The translations under genes were made by a program, and so were the position numbers. From Polaromonas sp. (GTDB lineage Bacteria > Pseudomonadota > Gammaproteobacteria > Burkholderiales > Burkholderiaceae_C), in contig JAAFIP010000013.1 of assembly GCA_013297865.1 (NCBI GenBank), forward strand, positions 1-64,000: a stretch of 64,000 nucleotides of DNA, given 5' to 3'. The notes under the pieces were generated by a model, which made no database searches, was not told the origin of the DNA, and saw only the letters and a list, made by a program, of their open reading frames with translations. This document shows, piece after piece, positions 56,967 through 64,000 of this stretch (its first letter is position 1; every line of letters begins with the position of its first letter).

Positions 56967-57163
56967 ATGGAGATTCTTATTCAAGTACTAATTCGTAAAG
57001 ACTGCAAAGCAGTGCGTTTCTCAACCGGTGAACCAGCAGGCGTATTTCATGATTGGCATATCGGCCTTACAAAGAATACTATGGCGGCGAGTCAGTAGGC
57101 TTCTGGGATTACAGTGATGGCTGCATGACAGTCGTACCGAAATTTTCGATCTGCACCAAGTAA
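56967..57163 (+). pseudogene. Cassette 4: small gene with a frameshift
   Basis: The ATG frame gives MEILIQVLIRKDCKAVRFST and stops after 43 codons (57098). From 57065 another frame continues PYKEYYGGESVGFWDYSDG to a stop at 57163. Restoring one missing base near 57064 would give a single product of about 65-66 residues, the same size as the other three cassettes. It is preceded by R4. It is either decayed or depends on frameshifting. No double-glycine leader is evident; an immunity protein would be an alternative. Confidence 0.5.
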
Positions 57164-57174
57164 AAGCAAGGGCC

Positions 57175-57201
57175 AGCTTAGCCGGAATATCTGGCTAAGC
57201 T
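57175..57201. terminator. 9-bp hairpin after cassette 4
   Basis: AGCTTAGCC and GGCTAAGCT pair perfectly around a nine-base loop, 12 bases after the end of cassette 4. There is no T-run, so termination is only possible. The rest of 57202-57349 up to the ppsA stop holds nothing I recognise. Confidence 0.45.
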
Positions 57202-57349
57202 AACGCCTGCAACACAATTCACAGTTTTTATGTCTAAGTACGCACAAATCACGCCTAGCGTGCTTTCGACTGGGGGAATCAGCTCAAGTTGATCCACGAT
57301 ATGACAACTGTATTTTTGGGTATCGGCTGTCCTGCAAAGCGAATATCCC

Positions 57350-59761
57350 TTACCCCGCCAACTGCTTCCAAGTCTCCACCACCGTATCAGGATTGAGAGA
57401 AATAGACGAAATGCCTTGGTCGGCCAGCCACTGGGCGAAGTCGGGGTGGTCGCTGGGGCCTTGGCCGCAGATGCCTACGTATTTGCCTTGCGCCAGGCAG
57501 GCTTTGATGGCCATCTCGAGCATGGCTTTGACGGCGGGGTCGCGTTCGTCGAAGTCTTTGGCCAAGAGTTCCAGGCCGGAATCGCGGTCCAGGCCTAGTG
57601 TTAACTGGGTAAGGTCGTTGGAGCCGATGGAGAAACCGTCGTAGTGTTCCAGGAACTGCGCAGCGAGGATGGCGTTGCTGGGGATTTCGCACATCATGAT
57701 GTGGCGCAAACCACCGCTACAGGAGGGCGTACCGCCCGTACCTCGCCCCAAGCCGCATTTGTCCAGCATCAGGCCCACGGCCTTGGCCTGGCCCAGCGTG
57801 CGCACAAAGGGCACCATGATCTCTACATTGGTCAGGCCCATGTCGTTGCGCACGCGCAGAATAGCTTCGCACTCCATGGCAAAGGCTTCGCCAAACTCGG
57901 CGCTGATGTAGCGCGCCGCGCCGCGAAAGCCGAGCATGGGGTTTTCTTCTTCAGGCTCGTAGCGGCTGCCGCCGATGAGCTTGCGGTACTCGTTGCTCTT
58001 GAAGTCACTCAGGCGCACGATGACGGGCTTGGGCCAGAAGGCTGCGGCGATGGTGGCTACACCTTCGGCCACTTTGTCTACGTAGAAAGCACGTGGTGAC
58101 GCGTGGCCGCGGGCCACCGATTCGACGGCTTTTTTCAAATCACCATCGACATTGGGGTAGTCAAGAATAGCTTTGGGGTGCACGCCGATGTTATTGTTGA
58201 TGATGAACTCCAGCCGCGCCAAGCCCACGCCCTGATTGGGCAACTGGCAGAAGTCAAAGGCCAGTTGTGGGTTGCCCACGTTCATCATGATCTTGGTTTT
58301 GATATCGGGCATGGTGCCGCGCTGCACTTCGGTCACTTCGGTGTCCAGCAGGCCGTCATAGATGAAGCCGGTGTCGCCCTCGGCGCAGCTCACGGTCACT
58401 AAGGTGCCTGTCTTCAACAGCTCGGTAGCGTCGCCACAGCCCACCACGGCCGGGATGCCCAGCTCGCGCGCGATGATGGCGGCGTGGCAGGTGCGGCCAC
58501 CGCGGTTGGTCACGATGGCACTGGCGCGCTTCATCACCGGCTCCCAGTTGGGGTCGGTCATGTCGGTGACCAAGATGTCGCCGTCCTGCACTTCGTCCAT
58601 CTGGCTGATGCTGTGCACCAGGCGCACTTTGCCGGTGCCGATTTTTTGCCCAATCGCGCGGCCCTCGGCCAGCACGGTGCCGCGGCCCTTGAGGCGGTAG
58701 CGCATCTCCACTTTGCCGGTGGCCTGGCTTTTCACCGTCTCGGGGCGGGCCTGCAGGATGTAGAGCTGGCCGTCGGTGCCGTCCTTGCCCCACTCAATGT
58801 CCATGGGGCGGCCGTAGTGCTGCTCAATGATGACGGCGTATTGAGCCAGTTGCTCCACGTCTGCGTCGGTGAGCGAATAGCGGTTGCGCAGCTCGGTGGG
58901 CACGTCGATAGTTTGCACCAGCTTGCCAGATTTCGCTTTGTCCTCGGGCGAGGCAAACACCATTTGAATTAATTTAGAGCCCAGGTTGCGGCGAATCAGC
59001 GCGCGCTTGCCCGCCTTGAGCATCGGCTTGTGCACATAAAACTCGTCGGGGTTCACCGCGCCCTGCACCACCGTCTCGCCCAGGCCGTAGCTGCTGGTGA
59101 TAAACACCACTTGGTCAAAGCCGCTTTCGGTGTCCATGGTGAACATCACGCCCGCAGCGCCCGTGTCAGAGCGCACCATGCGCTGCACCCCTGCGGACAG
59201 CGCCACGTCGGCATGTGCAAAGCCCTTGTGCACACGGTAGCTGATGGCGCGGTCGTTATACAGCGAGGCAAACACCTCCTTCATCTTGTGCAGCACCGTG
59301 TCGATGCCCACCACATTCAAAAAGGTTTCTTGCTGACCGGCAAACGACGCATCGGGCAGGTCCTCGGCCGTGGCCGACGAGCGCACGGCAAACGAGGCTG
59401 CCGGGTTGCCTGCGCTGAGGGTGCTAAAGGCCTCTCGAATCGCCTTTTCCAGATCAGCCGGAAAAGGCTGCGCCTCGACCATGGCGCGGATGTCTGCGCC
59501 CACAGTGGCCAGCGCGCGCACATCGTCGGTGTTCAGCGCGTTGAGCTTGGCATTGATCTTGTCATCCAAGCCGCCATGCTTTAAAAAAGCGCGAAAGGCG
59601 TGCGCCGTGGTGGCAAAGCCCGTGGGCACCTTGACGCCCGTGGGCAGCTGCGAAATCATCTCGCCCAGGCTGGCGTTTTTGCCGCCAACCGATTCAACAT
59701 CGCTGTTTCTTAGGTTCTCAAACGGTACGACCAGGGCGGTCGGTGAGAAGAGTGCAGACAT
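57350..59761 (-). CDS. ppsA: Phosphoenolpyruvate synthase
   Basis: The 803-residue enzyme converts pyruvate and ATP to phosphoenolpyruvate, AMP and phosphate in gluconeogenesis. The N-terminal ATP-binding part starts [20 protein letters not shown], the phosphohistidine site is in [20 protein letters not shown], and the C-terminal PEP-binding domain ends [10 protein letters not shown]. The ATG at 59761 is preceded by AGGAG; the frame is open 46 codons further upstream, but that part is not conserved. It is divergent from ppsR. A decayed copy of its 3' end lies at 48196-48490. Confidence 0.96.
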   Translation of the reverse strand: MSALFSPTALVVPFENLRNSDVESVGGKNASLGEMISQLPTGVKVPTGFATTAHAFRAFLKHGGLDDKINAKLNALNTDDVRALATVGADIRAMVEAQPFPADLEKAIREAFSTLSAGNPAASFAVRSSATAEDLPDASFAGQQETFLNVVGIDTVLHKMKEVFASLYNDRAISYRVHKGFAHADVALSAGVQRMVRSDTGAAGVMFTMDTESGFDQVVFITSSYGLGETVVQGAVNPDEFYVHKPMLKAGKRALIRRNLGSKLIQMVFASPEDKAKSGKLVQTIDVPTELRNRYSLTDADVEQLAQYAVIIEQHYGRPMDIEWGKDGTDGQLYILQARPETVKSQATGKVEMRYRLKGRGTVLAEGRAIGQKIGTGKVRLVHSISQMDEVQDGDILVTDMTDPNWEPVMKRASAIVTNRGGRTCHAAIIARELGIPAVVGCGDATELLKTGTLVTVSCAEGDTGFIYDGLLDTEVTEVQRGTMPDIKTKIMMNVGNPQLAFDFCQLPNQGVGLARLEFIINNNIGVHPKAILDYPNVDGDLKKAVESVARGHASPRAFYVDKVAEGVATIAAAFWPKPVIVRLSDFKSNEYRKLIGGSRYEPEEENPMLGFRGAARYISAEFGEAFAMECEAILRVRNDMGLTNVEIMVPFVRTLGQAKAVGLMLDKCGLGRGTGGTPSCSGGLRHIMMCEIPSNAILAAQFLEHYDGFSIGSNDLTQLTLGLDRDSGLELLAKDFDERDPAVKAMLEMAIKACLAQGKYVGICGQGPSDHPDFAQWLADQGISSISLNPDTVVETWKQLAG

Positions 59762-59983
59762 GGGGAAGCTCCTGAAGTTAAATCTTCTCTGGCACGCGCC
59801 AGGCTCTGGGCCTGCGGCGTGCGGCACCCCACATGGCTTGCGGCGGTGCGGCAGCCAAGGCTTTGTGCTTGTTCTAGTGGGCGGGTGGGGTGCATACAAA
59901 TTCGGTTAATCTAGCCATTGTAGGCCGGGATGGGCGCATCCTGACTTGCAAATTACTGAAACGCACCTCCTGGTCTAGCCCCC

Positions 59984-60811
59984 ATGCCCAATCGCACTGT
60001 TTTCTTCCTGTCGGATGGCACTGGCATCACCGCCGAAACCTTTGGCAACGCTATCCTTGCGCAGTTTGCCATCGAGCCGCGCCACGTCCGCCTGCCCTTT
60101 ATGGACACCGTGGACAAGGCGCACCAGGCCGTGCGGCAGATCAAGCACACCGCGCACACCGAGGGCAAAAAGCCGATTGTCTTTACCACCCTGGTCAACA
60201 TGGAGGTGCTGCAGGTAATCAACGAGGGCTGCCAGGACAGCGCCATGCTGCTGGACATGTTTGGCACCTTTGTCAACCCGCTGGAAGTGGAGCTGGGCAT
60301 CAAAAGCAACCACCGCATTGGCCGCTTCAGCGATGTGAGCAAAAGCAAGGCTTACCACGACCGCATCGAGGCGATTAACTTCAGCCTGGCGCATGACGAC
60401 GGGCAGAGCAACAAGGACCTGGAGCAGTCCGACGTGATCCTGGTGGGCGTGAGCCGCAGCGGCAAAACACCCACCTCGCTGTATCTGGCCATGCAATACG
60501 GCCTCAAAGCCAGCAACTACCCGCTGATTCCCGAAGACTTTGAGCGCCAACAGCTGCCGCCTGCGTTGGTGCCGCACAAGAAGAAAATCTTTGGCCTGAC
60601 CATCCTGCCCGAGCGCCTGAGCGAGATCCGCAACGAGCGCCGCCCCAACTCGCGCTACGCCGACCTGGCCAACTGCCGCATGGAAGTGTCGGAGGCCGAG
60701 GCCATGATGCGCCGCGCCGGTATCCGCTGGCTCAGCACCACCACCAAGTCCATCGAAGAAATCGCCACCACCATCCTGCAGGAGATCAAGCCGGAGCGTC
60801 TGGTGTATTGA
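59984..60811 (+). CDS. ppsR: PEP synthase regulatory kinase/phosphotransferase (DUF299)
   Basis: The 275-residue bifunctional protein inactivates PpsA by ADP-dependent phosphorylation and reactivates it by phosphate-dependent removal. It begins RTVFFLSDGTGITAETFGNA and has the P-loop VGVSRSGKTPTSLYLA (about 150-165). It is divergent from ppsA with 222 bases between the two starts, the usual arrangement. A dispersed repeat copy follows its stop codon. Confidence 0.95.
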   Translation: MPNRTVFFLSDGTGITAETFGNAILAQFAIEPRHVRLPFMDTVDKAHQAVRQIKHTAHTEGKKPIVFTTLVNMEVLQVINEGCQDSAMLLDMFGTFVNPLEVELGIKSNHRIGRFSDVSKSKAYHDRIEAINFSLAHDDGQSNKDLEQSDVILVGVSRSGKTPTSLYLAMQYGLKASNYPLIPEDFERQQLPPALVPHKKKIFGLTILPERLSEIRNERRPNSRYADLANCRMEVSEAEAMMRRAGIRWLSTTTKSIEEIATTILQEIKPERLVY

Positions 60812-60815
60812 TGTA

Positions 60816-60862
60816 CTATTAAATTAATAGCTGCCCCCGCGATATTCTATTGGCCTGCAGGC
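60816..60862 (+). repeat. Dispersed repeat, copy 7 (after ppsR)
   Basis: CTATTAAATTAATAGCTGCC then CCCGCGATATTCTATTGGCC. It begins four bases after the ppsR stop codon and occupies half the gap to the next gene. Confidence 0.9.
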
Positions 60863-60937
60863 ATATATCGTTCATAAATCAGCACTTCAAGCCATACGCA
60901 CGCCGCGCCCTTTTGGATGCATCTACACTTGACGCCT

Positions 60938-61696
60938 ATGCAATCCTGGCACCGCCTCACCACCATCGCCGCCGCCGTGGCCGTGCTGCACGGCGCTGCG
61001 CTGTGGGCTGTGCACAGCTACCGCGTGCCGCCCCAGCGCCAGAGCGAAAGCACGCCACTGCTGACACGCACGGTAGAGCTGCCCAAGCTGGTAGAAGCCC
61101 CACCGCCACCGCCGCCCCCACCACCCCCACCCCCACCCCCACCCCCACCTCCTCCACCGCCGCCTGCACCCAAGCCCAAAACCCCGTCCGCCGCCCCGGT
61201 GCCCAGCCCTGCGCCACAGCCTGCGGCAGCGCCTGTGCCCACGCCCGCGCCCCCAGCACCAGTGCCCCTGGCGTTGAACAACCCCACCCCCGCGCCCAAC
61301 GCCCCCACAGGCAGCCCCACGCCGACCACCACCCCCAGCCCCGCAGCGCCACCGGTCGCCGCTGTAGCAGCCCCTCCCGCGCCGCCCAAGGCCCCAGTCG
61401 CAGCCCCCGTCACCACCCTGCCCAGCACCAACGCAGACCATGCAGACACCCAATACCGCCACCCCCTGCCCCCCATCAGCACGCGCCTGGGCGAGTCAGG
61501 CACGGTGCTGGTCCGCGTCCAGGTGGGCACCGACGGCAAGGCGCTGCAGGTTCAGCTGCTCAAAAGCAGCGGTTTTGCCAGGCTGGACGAGAACGCGCTG
61601 GCCACCGTAGCGCGCTGGCGCTTCAAGCCCGCCACACGCGACGGCGTTCCCGAAGTAAAGTGGATGGAGCAGCCGGTGAACTACACAGCGCCTTAA
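60938..61696 (+). CDS. TonB-family protein with a 22-proline tract
   Basis: The 252-residue protein has an N-terminal membrane anchor (TIAAAVAVLHGAALWAV) and a periplasmic spacer holding 22 consecutive prolines (61100-61165) and many more Pro/Ala repeats. The C-terminal TonB domain follows (ISTRLGESGTVLVRVQVGTD, LDENALATVARWRFKPATRD). It would transmit proton-motive force to outer-membrane receptors, but exbB/exbD are not nearby. An ATG seven codons upstream is also open; neither start has a clear ribosome binding site. Confidence 0.85.
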   Translation: MQSWHRLTTIAAAVAVLHGAALWAVHSYRVPPQRQSESTPLLTRTVELPKLVEAPPPPPPPPPPPPPPPPPPPPPPAPKPKTPSAAPVPSPAPQPAAAPVPTPAPPAPVPLALNNPTPAPNAPTGSPTPTTTPSPAAPPVAAVAAPPAPPKAPVAAPVTTLPSTNADHADTQYRHPLPPISTRLGESGTVLVRVQVGTDGKALQVQLLKSSGFARLDENALATVARWRFKPATRDGVPEVKWMEQPVNYTAP

Positions 61697-61762
61697 GCCC
61701 CTGCGCCTTGGTGACTTGGCTGTGCGAGATCAGCCTTTGCAGAGTTTTACAGATATCGTTTG

Positions 61763-61810
61763 CTATTGATTAAATAGCTGCTCCCGCGATATTCTATGGG
61801 GCTGGAGGCC
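61763..61810 (+). repeat. Dispersed repeat, copy 8 (left of the toxin-antitoxin pair)
   Basis: CTATTGATTAAATAGCTGCT then CCCGCGATATTC, ending GGCTGGAGGCC and continuing GATTCAA. It is nearly identical to copy 9, including the GATTCAA extension not seen in other copies. Confidence 0.92.
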
Positions 61811-61841
61811 GATTCAATGAATATTTATCGATTCGTGTTGA

Positions 61842-62213
61842 TCACGCGTTGGTCAAATCGCGCAACGCTTTGGGATTGCGCTGCGCTAGGGTGATCAGCG
61901 TGCGTGCTGCACCTGACGGCTGCTTGCGGCCCTGCTCCCAGCCCTGTAGTGTGCGCACAGACACCCCGAGTAGCTGGGCAAACTGTGCTTGTGACAGCTT
62001 GGAGTTTTGCCGTGCGGCAATGACCGGCGAATACACCACCGTGCCCTCACCCCGCTTCATTTGGCGCACAGACTCCAGCAGCTCTGCCTCCAGATCACGG
62101 CTGGCCTCCCATTTGGCCAGTTGGGCATCAGTCATCGGTTTTTTGACCGCAGCCTTTGCAGGTTTTACAGGTTTTGCCACAGGCTGTTTCAACGAATTAT
62201 TTAACGGCATCAC
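61842..62213 (-). CDS. HTH antitoxin of a HigA/NadS type
   Basis: The 123-residue protein has a basic, Ala/Pro/Lys-rich N-terminus and a C-terminal Cro/C1-type helix-turn-helix (KLSQAQFAQLLGVSVRTLQG, WEQGRKQPSGAARTLI). This is the pattern of NadS/HigA antitoxins. It overlaps the upstream toxin gene by 17 bases, giving the toxin-first order usual for HigBA. It should neutralise the toxin and repress the shared promoter. Confidence 0.82.
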   Translation of the reverse strand: MMPLNNSLKQPVAKPVKPAKAAVKKPMTDAQLAKWEASRDLEAELLESVRQMKRGEGTVVYSPVIAARQNSKLSQAQFAQLLGVSVRTLQGWEQGRKQPSGAARTLITLAQRNPKALRDLTNA

Positions 62214-62505
62214 GCAACCCCTTTAAAGTACTGGCCTTCAGCGTATCTAGCTTGGCCTTGGCATACATAAACAGCAGTACCAACTCACCCTGCTCATTGC
62301 GAACAAAGTAAACCACCCTCACCCCACCCGACTTGCCCGACCCCGCACGGCTCCAGCGCACCTTGCGCACACCGCCGGACCCCGGCACTACGTCCCCCTC
62401 TTCAGGATGCGCAGCCATAAACGCCGCAAATGCACCCCGCTCATCCTCTGTCCAGTATTCAGGCCAGAGTTTGCTGAACAAGGGCGTTTCGATGATGGTC
62501 AACAC
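62197..62505 (-). CDS. RelE/HigB-type toxin
   Basis: The 102-residue protein has the RelE-like layout (IIETPLFSKLWPEYWTEDER, VRKVRWSRAGSGKSGGVRVV, YFVRNEQGELVLLFMYAKAK). It is of the HigB/RelE family that cuts mRNA at the ribosome. It starts the toxin-antitoxin operon and is bounded on both sides by dispersed repeats (copies 8 and 9) in the same orientation. Confidence 0.82.
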   Translation of the reverse strand: MLTIIETPLFSKLWPEYWTEDERGAFAAFMAAHPEEGDVVPGSGGVRKVRWSRAGSGKSGGVRVVYFVRNEQGELVLLFMYAKAKLDTLKASTLKGLRDAVK

Positions 62506-62591
62506 GATGTATTGTACTCCTTAGGCGTAGTTCTTACTGAAACCTGTTTAAAGAGATGAAATTGACCAACAAGGTCAAGAGGACGAATTCG

Positions 62592-62639
62592 CTATCGATT
62601 AAATAGCTGCTCCCGCGATATTCTGTTGGGCTGGAGGCC
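62592..62639 (+). repeat. Dispersed repeat, copy 9 (right of the toxin-antitoxin pair)
   Basis: CTATCGATTAAATAGCTGCT then CCCGCGATATTC, ending GGGCTGGAGGCC with the GATTCAA extension. Same orientation as copy 8, about 830 bases away, with only a handful of differences. Confidence 0.92.
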
Positions 62640-62651
62640 GATTCAAGCAGT

Positions 62652-64000
62652 TTATTCCACCAGATCAAACACCGCCATGCTCTCCACATGTGCGGTGTGG
62701 GGGAACATGTTGACCATGCCGGCTGCGCTGCAGCGGTAGCCTGCCTTGTGCACCAGCAGGCCTGCGTCGCGGGCCAGGGTGGCGGGGTTGCAGCTGACGT
62801 AGACAATGCGCTTGGGGGGTGTCCAGCTGCTCAGGTCGCCGGGGATGGGGGCGGCTTTGCCTTCTTCCACGTCCACGGCCTGGCCGGTGCGCTGCTGGTG
62901 CAGATCGGCCAGGGCCTTGACCAGTGCAAACGCGCCTTCGCGTGGTGGGTCGACCAGCCATTTGTCGGCTGCGCCGTCGGCGATCAGCATCTGCCCAGTC
63001 ATCTCAAAGAGGTTGCGCGCTACAAATTGTGTAGCTGCTCCCGCGACATTCTGTTGGGCTAGAGCCGTATTTGTCTTCATATTCTGCTGCAAATTGTCAG
63101 TAGCGCGCTGCACCAGCGTGTCGCTGCCTTCGATGCCCAGCACCTCACGCGCTTGGGTGGCCAGCGGCAGGGTGAAGTTGCCCAGGCCGCAGAACCAGTC
63201 GATCACGCGTTCATGCTTTTGCACATCCAGCAGGCGCAGCGCACGGGTCACCAGCACGCGGTTGATCTGCGGGTTGACCTGGGTGAAATCGGTGGGCTTG
63301 AAGGGCATGCTGATGCCAAAGTCGGGCAGCGCGTAGCTGAGAACTTCACCGCCTTCATCGAGCAACTTCACCGTCTCAGGCCCCTTGGCTTGCATCCACC
63401 ACTGCACACCGTGCTGCACCGCAAAGCTGCGCAGCTTGGCTACATCGCCCTCGCTTAGCGGCTCGAGGTGGCGCAGCACCAACGCGGTCACACTGTCGCC
63501 GCAGGCCAGCTCGATCTGCGGGCAGGTTTCGCGGGCGTCCAGCGAGGCGATAAGGGCGCGCAGGGGCATGAGCATGGCGCTGACATGGGGCACGAGAATG
63601 GCGCAGCTTTGGATGTCGGCCACATAGCGGCTTTTGCGCTCATGAAAGCCGATCAGCACCTCGCCTTTTTTGATGACATAGCGCACCGACAGGCGCGCGC
63701 GGTAGCGGTAGCCCCAGCTGGGCCCGGAGATGGGGCGCAGCACCACCTCGGGCTTGACCTTGGCCAGGTGCCACAGCTGGTCTTCCAGCGCGCGCGCCTT
63801 GACCGCCACCTGCGCTGCCGCGTCCAGGTGCTGCATCTTGCAGCCGCCACAGGCGCCCTGGTGCAGGCCAAAGTGGGGGCAACCGGGTGTGACGCGCAGT
63901 GAAGACTCTTTGTGGATGGTGGTGACGGTGCCAGCTTCCCAGTTGTTCTTTTTGCGGTGGATGTTGACGCTGACGGTTTCAAAGGGCAGCGCGCCTTCGA
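62652..64000 (-). CDS. rlmD: 23S rRNA (uracil-1939-C5)-methyltransferase, 5' end outside the window
   Basis: The frame is open to the window edge, so the N-terminal TRAM region is cut off. The iron-sulfur cysteines are in [20 protein letters not shown]. The methyltransferase domain shows [27 protein letters not shown] and the catalytic Cys in [15 protein letters not shown], so the enzyme should be active. An in-frame repeat copy ([16 protein letters not shown]) lies between the SAM motif and DPPREG. The 3' end faces the toxin-antitoxin pair across copy 9. Confidence 0.92.
   Translation of the reverse strand, partial: EGALPFETVSVNIHRKKNNWEAGTVTTIHKESSLRVTPGCPHFGLHQGACGGCKMQHLDAAAQVAVKARALEDQLWHLAKVKPEVVLRPISGPSWGYRYRARLSVRYVIKKGEVLIGFHERKSRYVADIQSCAILVPHVSAMLMPLRALIASLDARETCPQIELACGDSVTALVLRHLEPLSEGDVAKLRSFAVQHGVQWWMQAKGPETVKLLDEGGEVLSYALPDFGISMPFKPTDFTQVNPQINRVLVTRALRLLDVQKHERVIDWFCGLGNFTLPLATQAREVLGIEGSDTLVQRATDNLQQNMKTNTALAQQNVAGAATQFVARNLFEMTGQMLIADGAADKWLVDPPREGAFALVKALADLHQQRTGQAVDVEEGKAAPIPGDLSSWTPPKRIVYVSCNPATLARDAGLLVHKAGYRCSAAGMVNMFPHTAHVESMAVFDLVE
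63020..63066 (+). repeat. Dispersed repeat, copy 10 (inside rlmD)
   Basis: GTAGCTGCTCCCGCGACATT then CTGTTGGGCTAGAGCC. On the rlmD strand it is read as [16 protein letters not shown], the same frame as in the TrmH-family gene, dxr and gluQ. Confidence 0.88.

Noticed and set aside
1-64000. tRNA or rRNA genes, prophage or insertion sequence
   Set aside because: I read the intergenic regions for cloverleaf arms, transposase-like frames and phage genes and saw none. A tRNAscan and an ISfinder-type search would settle this.

Overview
The window reads as chromosomal DNA of a betaproteobacterium of the order Burkholderiales, most likely family Comamonadaceae. The basis is moderately high G+C coding sequence, the gene order rpsB-tsf-pyrH-frr-uppS-cdsA-dxr-rseP-bamA-skp-lpxD-fabZ-lpxA-lpxB-rnhB, a priB gene inside the rpsF-rpsR-rplI operon, a GbsR-type regulator upstream of cydAB, and divergent ppsA/ppsR. 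This placement comes from gene content, not from a database search. No rRNA, tRNA, CRISPR array, transposase or prophage gene was seen.

Layout. 0.1-6.7 kb (minus strand): a membrane sensor of the 7TMR-DISM type without an output domain, greA, then carA-carB. 6.8-22 kb (minus strand): one long housekeeping block for translation (rpsB, tsf, frr), UMP kinase, isoprenoid, undecaprenyl and CDP-diacylglycerol synthesis, site-2 protease RseP, outer-membrane assembly (bamA, skp), lipid A synthesis (lpxD, fabZ, lpxA, lpxB), RNase HII and an RNA methyltransferase. 22-31.6 kb: an amidase, a DadA-like oxidase, a second 7TMR-DISM protein whose GGDEF domain is degenerate, a DUF599 membrane protein, a flavodoxin-like protein, a DUF2798 protein, two pirins and a divergent LysR regulator. 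31.6-43.1 kb: a large secreted nuclease, cydAB with its regulator, an FAD amine-oxidase-like protein, gluQ-trmB, a secreted hydrolase and the rpsF-priB-rpsR-rplI ribosomal operon. 43.5-48.1 kb: a class III nucleotide cyclase fused to an AAA ATPase and a TPR-like tail, and a secreted beta-propeller protein. 57.3-64 kb: ppsA/ppsR, a TonB-like protein, a toxin-antitoxin pair and the 3' part of rlmD.

The accessory region 48.2-57.3 kb is the most unusual part. It lies between intact ppsA and a decayed copy of the ppsA 3' end at 48.2-48.5 kb, as if an insertion or duplication had occurred next to ppsA. It holds a DUF5666-like lipoprotein gene with a DUF6502-like gene and, divergently, an HlyD adaptor plus a C39-peptidase ABC exporter. 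Two near-identical 21-bp inverted repeats, exactly 60 bp apart, sit between the two divergent operons. Downstream of the exporter is a row of four small genes (about 62-67 codons; the last is frameshifted). Each is preceded by a copy of the last ~50-60 bp of the exporter gene. At least two of the encoded peptides have leaders that fit the double-glycine rule with GA or AG at the cut site. I read this as a cassette array of exported peptides (microcin-like or signalling) built by repeated duplication of 'exporter tail plus cargo'.

A second theme is a ~45-bp dispersed repeat with the core ATAGCTGCTCCCGCGATATTC. There are ten copies or near-copies plus weaker ones. Several sit inside essential or RNA-modification genes (dxr, the TrmH-family gene, gluQ, rlmD, degenerate in dadA), always in the orientation and frame that reads as a peptide like [10 protein letters not shown]. 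Two of the most similar copies flank the toxin-antitoxin pair as direct repeats.
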